From JAGWRA01 sp963711505 (GTDB taxonomy: Bacteria > Acidobacteriota > Vicinamibacteria > Vicinamibacterales > CAVVIG01), in assembly GCA_963711505.1 (NCBI GenBank), contig CAVQEJ010000006.1:62001-126000 (forward strand): DNA of 64,000 nt, given 5' to 3'. Shown in pieces: positions 57,569-64,000 of the stretch (the first letter of the stretch is position 1; each line of letters opens with the position of its first letter). A model generated the notes under the pieces. The model saw nothing but the letters and a program-made list of their open reading frames with translations. It ran no database searches and was not told the origin of the DNA. A program made the position numbers and the translations under genes.

Positions 57569-58690
57569 TCAGTGGAATGAGGACGGGTCCAGCTCGAGCC
57601 GCCGCTCGGTCGCCGCGTCGACGCGGGCGGGCACGATGGTGACGCCGATGCCGGGACCGTCCGGCACCGGAATCGTGCCGTCGGGCCGGACCTCGATCGG
57701 CGGCTCGATCAGGTCGGGGACGAAGTACCGCTTGCTCGCCGCGATGTCGCCCGGCAGCGTGAAGTTCGGCAGCGTCGACAGGTGGATGTTGTGCGCGCGG
57801 CCGATGCCCGACTCGAGCATGCCGCCGTGCCAGACGGGCAGGCCGTTGGCGGCGCACAGGTCGTGCAACCGGATCGACTCGCGAAAGCCGCCGACGCGCC
57901 CCGGCTTGATGTTGATGATGCGGCAGGCACGCAGCTCGATGGCCTCTTCAGCCAGCGCGATGCTCTTGATCGACTCGTCGAGGCAGATCGGCGTCTTCAG
58001 CTGCGCCTGCAGCTTCGCATGGTCGCGGATGTCGTCGTCGTCCAGCGGCTGCTCGATCATCATCAGATCGAAGGCGTCGAGCTCCTTCAGATGCGGCGCG
58101 TCCTGCAGCAGGTACGCTGCGTTGGCGTCGACCATGAGCGGAATCGGGCCGAACCGCTTCCGCACCATCTCGACGGCCGCGACGTCCCAGCCGGGCTTGA
58201 CCTTGATCTTGATGCGCCGGTAGCCGGCCGCCAGTTCCTTCTCGACCTTGCCGGCCAGCTGATCCAGCGAATCCTGGATGCCGATTGAGACGCCCGAGAC
58301 AATCGGCTGGCCGTTACCGCCCAGCACCTTCCACAGCGGCTCGCCGCGCTGCCGGGCGTAGAGATCCCACGCCGCCATCTCGAGGCCGGCCTTGGCCATG
58401 TTGTGGCCGCGGATCGCCTTGAGGGCGGGAAACACGTCGCGCGGGTGCTCGAAGTCGACGCCGAGGACGAGCGGGGCGACGAACCGGCTGAGGATGTGCC
58501 ACGCGGTTTCCGTCGTCTCGGGGCTGTAGAACGGCGTCTGGTCGGCGACGCACTCGCCGTAGCCCGAGACGCCGCCACCCTCGAGGCGGACGAGGACGAA
58601 CGTGCGGTCGTAGGCGCGGCCGAAGCTCGTTTCGAAGAAGTGGACGAGCCGGAGGCGCAGCAGGCGGAGCTCGAGGCGTTCGATTCTCAC
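57569..58690 (-). CDS. OSBS/N-succinylamino-acid racemase-family enolase
   Basis: A 373-residue enolase-superfamily enzyme. The catalytic lysines are in KIKVKPGWD (K163, K165), metal ligands D188 (VDANAAY), E213 (IEQPLDD) and D238 (CLDES), and the second base K262 (NIKPGRVGG). This residue pattern and numbering resemble promiscuous OSBS/NSAR enzymes. It may be menC in menaquinone synthesis or an N-succinylamino-acid racemase; no other men gene is here, while a GNAT of the kind paired with NSARs is encoded at 21364-22200. It precedes the HEAT-cyclophilin gene by 10 bp. Confidence 0.9.
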   Translation of the reverse strand: MRIERLELRLLRLRLVHFFETSFGRAYDRTFVLVRLEGGGVSGYGECVADQTPFYSPETTETAWHILSRFVAPLVLGVDFEHPRDVFPALKAIRGHNMAKAGLEMAAWDLYARQRGEPLWKVLGGNGQPIVSGVSIGIQDSLDQLAGKVEKELAAGYRRIKIKVKPGWDVAAVEMVRKRFGPIPLMVDANAAYLLQDAPHLKELDAFDLMMIEQPLDDDDIRDHAKLQAQLKTPICLDESIKSIALAEEAIELRACRIINIKPGRVGGFRESIRLHDLCAANGLPVWHGGMLESGIGRAHNIHLSTLPNFTLPGDIAASKRYFVPDLIEPPIEVRPDGTIPVPDGPGIGVTIVPARVDAATERRLELDPSSFH

Positions 58691-58787
58691 GATGGGCGAC
58701 TCACACCAGGATTGGAGCGGGACACTCGCGCGATGATATCACGCCGCCCGGCGCCGGCCGGCCGGGGGACGGGCGGCGGTCTGCCGC

Positions 58788-58817
58788 TTGCCTGCATGGA
58801 AAACCGGCCGGTATACT
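58788..58817 (+). promoter_or_regulatory. promoter of deoxynucleoside kinase gene
   Basis: TTGCCT (58788-58793), 18-bp spacer, TATACT (58812-58817). The predicted start is about 3 nt before TTG 58827. Confidence 0.55.
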
Positions 58818-58826
58818 GCGCAAATC

Positions 58827-59469
58827 TTGGACTTCCGCTACCTGGCCATCGAAGGCCCCATCGGTGCCGGCAAGTCGGCGCTGGCCGAACGGCTCGCGAC
58901 ACGGCTCGACGCCACCGTGGTCCTCGAGGACACGGAGAACCCGTTCCTCGCCGACTTCTATGCCGACCGGCCGGGCGCGGCGCTCCAGTCGCAGCTGTTC
59001 TACCTGCTGAACCGCCACCGCCAGCTCACGGCGCTGCAGCAGACGGACCTCTTCAGCCAGGTCACCATCTGCGACTACCTGTTCGACAAGGATCGGATCT
59101 ACGCGTACCTCAACCTGGACGACAACGAGCTGTTCATCTACCAGCGGCTGTACGACCTGCTGGCGCCTGACGTGCCGCCACCCGATCTCGTCGTCTACCT
59201 GCAGGCCCCGACCGAGGTGCTGCTGCGCCGGCTGCGCGGTCGGCCGGCCGATCCCGACGAGAGCGCGCTGCAGCCGGACGCCGACTACCTGCGCGAGCTG
59301 AACGAGGCGTACCAGCACTTCTTCTTCCACTACACGGCCACGCCGCTGCTCGTCGTCGAGACCTCCCACTTCTCACCGGCCGCCGACGATCAGGCCCTCG
59401 ACGAGTCTGCTCCGCCAGATCCGCCAGATGGGACCGGGCACGCAGTACTACGTGCCGCGGACGGGGTAG
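58827..59469 (+). CDS. deoxynucleoside kinase (frameshift near 3' end)
   Basis: About 213 residues. P-loop EGPIGAGKSALA near the N-terminus, the ERS-like substrate region and YLQAPTEVLLRRLRGR lid mark the deoxyadenosine/deoxyguanosine kinase family, which salvages deoxynucleosides. TTG 58827 (LDFRYLAIEGPIG) is favoured because ATG 58797 and the in-frame ATG 58788 lie within the promoter. The given frame breaks at 59403-59407 (GAGTC for GATC); correction reads ALDDLLRQIRQMGPGTQYYV and stops at 59469. Confidence 0.88.
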
Positions 59470-59610
59470 GGCGCCTGTCGCTCGTCCCGTGCACGGCGCG
59501 GCGTACGACCTGTCCGTGCGACGTGCCGCGGGCCGCCGTGCGCCGGGCGGGCGCGTCGCACCGGCACCTTGCCCATGGCACGGACGGGCGGCACGTCGCA
59601 CGTGACGGAC

Positions 59611-59637
59611 GGCCCCCGGGCCCGGGTACCGGGGGCC
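59611..59637 (+). terminator. GC hairpin between dNK and accD
   Basis: GGCCCCCGG / CCGGGGGCC with a 9-nt loop; followed by CGCGCCTTGTG rather than a U-run, so termination is uncertain. Confidence 0.4.
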
Positions 59638-59662
59638 GCGCCTTGTGCTAAGCTCGCCTTTT

Positions 59663-60581
59663 ATGGCCTGGTTCAAGAAGACCCGCATTCCGATCGTGGC
59701 CCAGGACAAGTCCAGCCGCGTCCCGGAAGGGCTGTGGGTGAAGTGTCCCGGCTGCTCGCAGGCGATCTACAACAAGGATCTCGCAGCCAACCTCAGCGTC
59801 TGCCCGAAGTGCGGCCACCACTTCCGGCTGAGCGCGACCGAGCGGCTGCAGTCGCTGTTCGACGGCGGTGAGTGGCAGGAATTCGACCCGGGGCTGGTCT
59901 CGACCGACCCGCTGGCCTTCACCGACACGAAGCCCTACCGCGACCGCCTGCGCAGCACGATCGCCGCCACGGGACGGAAGGATGCGGTGATCGTCGGGCG
60001 CGGCCACATCGATGGTATCGACACGATGGTGGCCGCCATGGAGTACAGCTTCATCGGCGGCAGCATGGGCGTGGTCGTCGGCGAGAAGATCACGAGAGCC
60101 ATCGAACGGGCGGTCGCCAACCGCATCCCGGTCGTCGTCGTCTGCTGCTCGGGCGGGGCGCGCATGATGGAAGGCGCCCTCTCGCTCATGCAGATGGCCA
60201 AGATCAGCGCCGCGCTCGCCCGCCTCGACCGCGCCCGTCTCCCGTACGTCGCCATCCTCACCGACCCGACGACGGGCGGCGTGACGGCGAGCTTCGCCAT
60301 GCTGGGCGATCTGAACATCGCCGAGCCGAAGGCGCTCATCGGCTTCGCCGGTCCGCGCGTCATCGAGCAGACGATCCGGCAGAAGCTGCCCGACGGGTTC
60401 CAGCGCAGCGAATTCCTCGTCGAGCACGGGTTCATCGATTCTCGTCATCGACCGTCGCGAGCTGAAGGCGACGCTCGCCTCGGCCCTGCGCTTCATGGGC
60501 GCCATCGGTCAACCGGCAGCGGCCCCGGCGGCCGAGGCGGACAGCACCGAACAGGCCGACGAGCCGGTCACGCCGCACTGA
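59663..60581 (+). CDS. accD: acetyl-CoA carboxylase carboxyltransferase beta subunit (frameshift)
   Basis: About 305 residues after correction. The zinc ribbon is CPGC...CPKC (residues about 27-50), and VVVGEKITRAIERAV, CSGGARMMEGALSLMQMAK and GVTASFAMLGDLNIAEP follow. It transfers carboxyl from biotin to acetyl-CoA for fatty-acid synthesis. The given frame breaks at 60437-60441 (GATTC for GATC); correction reads GFIDLVIDRRELKATLASAL to a stop at 60579-60581. folC follows, the common accD-folC pairing. Confidence 0.95.
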
Positions 60582-60730
60582 CGCCGCCGGCCGTCATCCC
60601 GCCACGCCCCCGCCGTGAACCCGTTCCCCCTGCTGGGCACCCTGCGACGCGCGGGAAGGCCCGGGCAGCCCCCGTACGCCCCGGGCCGCGACCGGAACGG
60701 AGCGGCCGCATGAGGCGAGCGAGTGAAGGG

Positions 60731-60755
60731 AGCCGGGGTTCGGGGCGGAGCCCCG
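60731..60755. repeat. palindromic repeat R1, copy 3
   Basis: AGCCGGGGTTCGGGGCGGAG then CCCCG, ending 7 nt before the folC ATG. It matches copies at 22210 and 36682. Confidence 0.6.
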
Positions 60756-60762
60756 TCTGAAC

Positions 60763-62046
60763 ATGGATCCGTTCCAGTACCTCTTCGGACTCGAACAGTT
60801 CGGCATCAAGTTCGGCCTCGACAACATCCGGACGATCTGCGCGCACCTCGGCCATCCCGAGCGGGCGTATCCGACGGTCATCGTCGCCGGCACCAACGGC
60901 AAGGGGTCGGTGGCGGCGATGACCGACGCGGCGCTGCGCGCCGCCGGGCGCCACACCGGCCGGTACACGTCGCCCCACCTCGTGCGGATCGAGGAACGGT
61001 TCGCGATCGACGGCCAGCCGGTCGACACCGCCGCGCTTCGTGACGCCGTGGCCACGGTGGCGGCCGCCATTGCGGCCCTGCGGGCGTCAGGGGCCCTCGA
61101 CACCGAGCCGACGTTCTTCGAGGCGACGACCGCGGCGGCGTTCGAGGTCTTCCGCCGCGCCGGCGTCGACCTGGCGGTGCTCGAAGTCGGTCTCGGCGGC
61201 CGGCTCGATGCGACGAACGTCGCCGATCCGATCGCCGCGGCGATCACGACGATCGATCTCGACCACGAACGCTACCTGGGGTCGACGCTCGGCGATATCG
61301 CGCGGGAGAAGGCGGGCGTCATCAAGCCGGGCATGCCGGTCGTGGTCGGCGAGCGGAAGGCGGAGCCCCTGGCGGTCATCGCCGGCATCTGCCGCGAGCG
61401 CGGAGCCACGCTCGTCCTGGCGGCCGACGGCGTGACGGCCGCCGCGCAGGTGACCGCCGAGGCGACCCGGCTGACACTCCGCACGCCGGTCGACGACTAC
61501 GGCACGATCGCGCTCGGCCTCACGGGGGCTCACCAGGTCGACAACGCCATCGTCGCCGTGCGTCTGATCGAGACGCTGCGCACGCGTGGTGTCGACGTGC
61601 CGCGCGAGGCGATCCGGGCGGGGCTGCGCGACGCCCGCTGGCCGGGCCGGCTCGAATGGCGGCGCGGCCGGGGCGGGCGCGTGCTGCTCGACGCGGCGCA
61701 CAATCCGGCGGGCGCGGCCGCGCTCGGGGCGTACCTGGAGCAGGTCCGGCCGGGCGGCCTGCCGATCGTCTTCGGCGTGATGCGCGACAAGGACGTGCGC
61801 GCCATCCTGGAGCGGCTGCTGCCGGCGGCCGCGCGGCTGGTCGCCACACGGCCGTCGAATCCGCGGGCGCTCGAGCCCGACGCCATCGCGGATCTGGCCC
61901 GCGCCATCCGGCCCGGGCTCCCCGTGACGGTCGTCGCCGATCCGTCCGCCGCGCTCGACGAGGCCTGGCGCGAGGCGTCCGAGGTGTGCGTGGCCGGCTC
62001 GATCTTCCTCCTGGGCGACGTGGCGGGCGTCCTGCCCCGCGACTGA
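60763..62046 (+). CDS. folC: folylpolyglutamate synthase/dihydrofolate synthase
   Basis: A 427-residue Mur-ligase-family enzyme that adds glutamate to folates. The P-loop IVAGTNGKGSVAAMTD, YTSPHLVRIEERF, EVGLGGRLDATNV and LLDAAHNPAGA are all typical. Repeat R1 occupies the position where a Shine-Dalgarno would be, so initiation may depend on local structure. Confidence 0.95.
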   Translation: MDPFQYLFGLEQFGIKFGLDNIRTICAHLGHPERAYPTVIVAGTNGKGSVAAMTDAALRAAGRHTGRYTSPHLVRIEERFAIDGQPVDTAALRDAVATVAAAIAALRASGALDTEPTFFEATTAAAFEVFRRAGVDLAVLEVGLGGRLDATNVADPIAAAITTIDLDHERYLGSTLGDIAREKAGVIKPGMPVVVGERKAEPLAVIAGICRERGATLVLAADGVTAAAQVTAEATRLTLRTPVDDYGTIALGLTGAHQVDNAIVAVRLIETLRTRGVDVPREAIRAGLRDARWPGRLEWRRGRGGRVLLDAAHNPAGAAALGAYLEQVRPGGLPIVFGVMRDKDVRAILERLLPAAARLVATRPSNPRALEPDAIADLARAIRPGLPVTVVADPSAALDEAWREASEVCVAGSIFLLGDVAGVLPRD

Positions 62047-62071
62047 CACGCCGGCGACGCGGCCGTTTCAA

Positions 62072-62101
62072 TTGCCCGTGCCGGGCGCCGCGTGCTATTC
62101 T
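62072..62101 (+). promoter_or_regulatory. promoter of lptD
   Basis: TTGCCC (62072-62077), 18-bp spacer, TATTCT (62096-62101); leader about 45 nt. Confidence 0.55.
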
Positions 62102-62154
62102 TCGTTGATTCTCAACGGTTTTCCCGTTCACACGCGTTTCGTTCGGCTCCCCCG

Positions 62155-64000
62155 ATGAAGCGGCTGCTCCTCCTCATCCTCTGCACTAGCCTCATCGCCT
62201 CGACCGCGATCGCTCCGATATCGGCGCAGGAAGGTGTTCCCGGCTTCGATCGCTCGGTCAGCCGGTCCCGGGAGCGCATCGGCAACAACCACTGGCGGCT
62301 CACCGGGGACGTCGAACTGCAGCGGCTCGACATGACGCTGTACGCCTCGGGGCAGGTCGACATCTACACCGACACGCACCAGGCGGTCGCCGTGGGGAAC
62401 GTCGTCTTCACGCAGGGTGGCAGCCGGATCTCCGCCGATCGGGCGGTATTCGACTACCAGACCCGGACGGGCACCTTCTACAACGCGACCGGGATCACGG
62501 TGCTCGGTCCGCAGCAGGCCAAGGGGATGTTCGGGACGCAGGAGCCCGACGTCTACTTCTACGGCGCGCAGATCGACAAGGTGGGACCGAAGAAGTACAA
62601 GATCCACAAGGGCGGGTTCACCACCTGCGTGCAGCCGACGCCGCGCTGGCAGATCGTGGCGAACACGGCGACGGTGAATCTCGGGCACTACACCATCCTG
62701 CACAACTCGGTGCTGGAGGTGAAGCACGTGCCGCTGCTCTATCTGCCGATCCTCTATTACCCGACGAAGAAGGACGACCGGGCCACCGGGTTCCTGATTC
62801 CGCAGTACGGCGTCTCGACGATCCGCGGCCAGTCGATCAGCAACGCCTTCTTCTGGGCGATCAACCGCAGCCAGGATGCGACGATCTACAACGACTGGTA
62901 CTCGAAGACGGGATACGGCAACGGCGGCGAGTACCGCTACAACTACGGCGCGGGGTCGAACGGGACGCTGCGGGCGTACGTGCTGAACCAGCACGAGGCA
63001 AGCTACCAGACGTCCACCGGGACAACGACCGTGCCGGGCCAGCGCAGCTACGAGATCCACGGCGCGATGAACCAGGCGCTGGTCGCCGGCCTGCGCGCCC
63101 GCGCCAACATCGACTACTTCTCGAGCCTGACGGCGCTCCAGACCTACAACACGAACATCTACAACTCGTCGCTGAACCAGCGGAACTACGGCGTGAACGT
63201 CTCCGGCGCGTGGGGGCCGTACAGCCTGAACGCCACCTACAACCGTGCCGAGTACTTCTACGGCACGCAGAGCTCCGCGCTGACGGGGGGCACCCCGACG
63301 ATCGGGCTGAACCGCGGCGAGCAGCGGCTGTTCGGCACCCCGATCTACGTCTCGGTGGCCGGCCAGTACGCGAACATCACCCGCACGGCCCAGCAGGGGA
63401 CGACGATCCAGGACAACGGCCTGAACCGGCTCGACATCCAGCCGACGATCCGGTTTCCGTTCACGAAGTGGCAGTTCTTCACCGTGAACTCGTCGCTCTC
63501 GTGGCGGGACACCTACTACACGCGCAGCCTGGATCCCATCACCAACGCGATCGCGGACACGGGCCTGAACCGCCGCTACTGGAACATGCAGGCGCAGTTC
63601 GTCGGTCCCGTGTTCCAGCGGATCTTCAACACGCCGAAGAACGGGTACGCCGAGAAGTTCAAGCATTCCATCGAGCCGTACTTCAACATCAGCCGGATCT
63701 CGGCGATCGACAACTTCAACCAGATCGTCCAGCTCGACGGCACCGACGCGGTGGTCGGCGGCGCCACCAGCTACAGCTACGGCATGAACAGCCGGCTGTT
63801 CGCCAAGGTGCGGGAGGGCGGCGGCCAGGCGCGCGACATCCTCGACGTCGGCGTCGCCCAGTCCTACTACACCAACGCCCTGACGGCGCAGTACGACCAG
63901 CAGGTACGAGACCAGCTTCACCGGCGCGCCCCCGAGCCACTTCTCACCGATCGTCTTCTCGCTGCGCGCCGTGCCGAGCGCCGGCTACACCGCCAACGTC
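62155..64000 (+). CDS. lptD: LPS-assembly protein LptD, 5' part (frameshift; 3' end outside window)
   Basis: ATG 62155 starts a signal peptide (KRLLLLILCTSLIASTAIA), then an OstA/LptA-like jellyroll (MTLYASGQVDIYTDTHQAVA, SRISADRAVFDYQTRTGTFY) and the beta-barrel (PLLYLPILYYP, TGFLIPQYGVST). It would insert LPS into the outer membrane. The frame is lost at 63903-63907, where CAGTAC has become CAGGTAC; correction reads YDQQYETSFTGAPPSHFSPI to the window end. At least 615 residues are visible and the barrel is incomplete. Confidence 0.92.
   Translation, partial: MKRLLLLILCTSLIASTAIAPISAQEGVPGFDRSVSRSRERIGNNHWRLTGDVELQRLDMTLYASGQVDIYTDTHQAVAVGNVVFTQGGSRISADRAVFDYQTRTGTFYNATGITVLGPQQAKGMFGTQEPDVYFYGAQIDKVGPKKYKIHKGGFTTCVQPTPRWQIVANTATVNLGHYTILHNSVLEVKHVPLLYLPILYYPTKKDDRATGFLIPQYGVSTIRGQSISNAFFWAINRSQDATIYNDWYSKTGYGNGGEYRYNYGAGSNGTLRAYVLNQHEASYQTSTGTTTVPGQRSYEIHGAMNQALVAGLRARANIDYFSSLTALQTYNTNIYNSSLNQRNYGVNVSGAWGPYSLNATYNRAEYFYGTQSSALTGGTPTIGLNRGEQRLFGTPIYVSVAGQYANITRTAQQGTTIQDNGLNRLDIQPTIRFPFTKWQFFTVNSSLSWRDTYYTRSLDPITNAIADTGLNRRYWNMQAQFVGPVFQRIFNTPKNGYAEKFKHSIEPYFNISRISAIDNFNQIVQLDGTDAVVGGATSYSYGMNSRLFAKVREGGGQARDILDVGVAQSYYTNALTAQYDQQVRDQLHRRAPEPLLTDRLLAARRAERRLHRQR

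Noticed and set aside
62128..63921. 597-residue antisense frame opposite lptD
   Set aside because: Composition unlike protein; the plus strand encodes LptD with signal peptide and jellyroll.

Overview
The window is a GC-rich (roughly two-thirds G+C by eye) piece of a Gram-negative bacterial chromosome. An LPS-assembly protein (LptD), a TonB/ExbB/ExbD set, lipoprotein signal peptidase, SecDF/YajC and several lipobox proteins show an outer membrane. Gene content and style (fused class I fumarase, Fur-type regulator fused to a ferritin-like domain, periplasmic methyltransferase, long K+-independent-type H+-pyrophosphatase, selenocysteine tRNA) would suit an Acidobacteriota lineage such as Vicinamibacteria. 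That placement is an inference, not something the sequence proves. I see no phage, plasmid, transposase, CRISPR array or biosynthetic cluster; this is mostly housekeeping chromosome.

Layout. 1-5.2 kb: the 3' part of an L-asparaginase, tRNA-Ala, an ABC exporter pair, a MobA-like nucleotidyltransferase, a poly-acidic small protein and a cold-shock gene with a long structured leader. 5.5-12.3 kb: tRNA-Sec, a polytopic glycosyltransferase-like protein, a second cold-shock gene coupled to a HAD phosphatase, Cu/Zn SOD, and a minus-strand run of Fur-ferritin fusion, PHP phosphoesterase and a degenerate ABC ATPase, then ErpA. 12.4-21.3 kb: class I fumarase divergent from aspartase, secreted methyltransferase, bioY/thiD, moaE-moaD, prfA-prmC, HIT. 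21.3-31.6 kb: GNAT, HAD, an M16 peptidase pair, ileS-lspA-rluD-nudix and an HDAC-like hydrolase. 31.6-40.9 kb: lon, a TraR/DksA protein, two uncharacterised proteins, rpmB-ridA, rsh and a TPR lipoprotein. 41-55 kb: tonB-exbB-exbD-exbD, hppA, DUF502, tgt-yajC-secD-secF, ddl and a TPR protein. 55-64 kb: two tiny lysine-rich ORFs, a HEAT-cyclophilin lipoprotein, an OSBS/NSAR enolase, deoxynucleoside kinase, accD, folC and the 5' part of lptD.

The reading frames are interrupted about once every 3.5 kb by single-base indels, in essential genes (prfA, lon, rsh, accD, lptD) as well as others. I infer 18 indels; 11 of them are one-base insertions at GATC or GTAC. That pattern looks like a sequence-specific read or assembly error at (perhaps methylated) palindromes rather than gene decay, so I annotate these as intact genes with a frameshift in the given sequence and report corrected boundaries.

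The most novel-looking items are twin 16/17-residue lysine-rich microproteins, each with its own Shine-Dalgarno sequence and terminator (54.99-55.35 kb), a terminator-bounded hairpin-rich segment without a gene (40.95-41.56 kb), two families of palindromic repeats next to genes, an ABC ATPase that has lost every catalytic motif, and a recurring -10 hexamer placed 6-9 nt before start codons, which suggests leaderless mRNAs.
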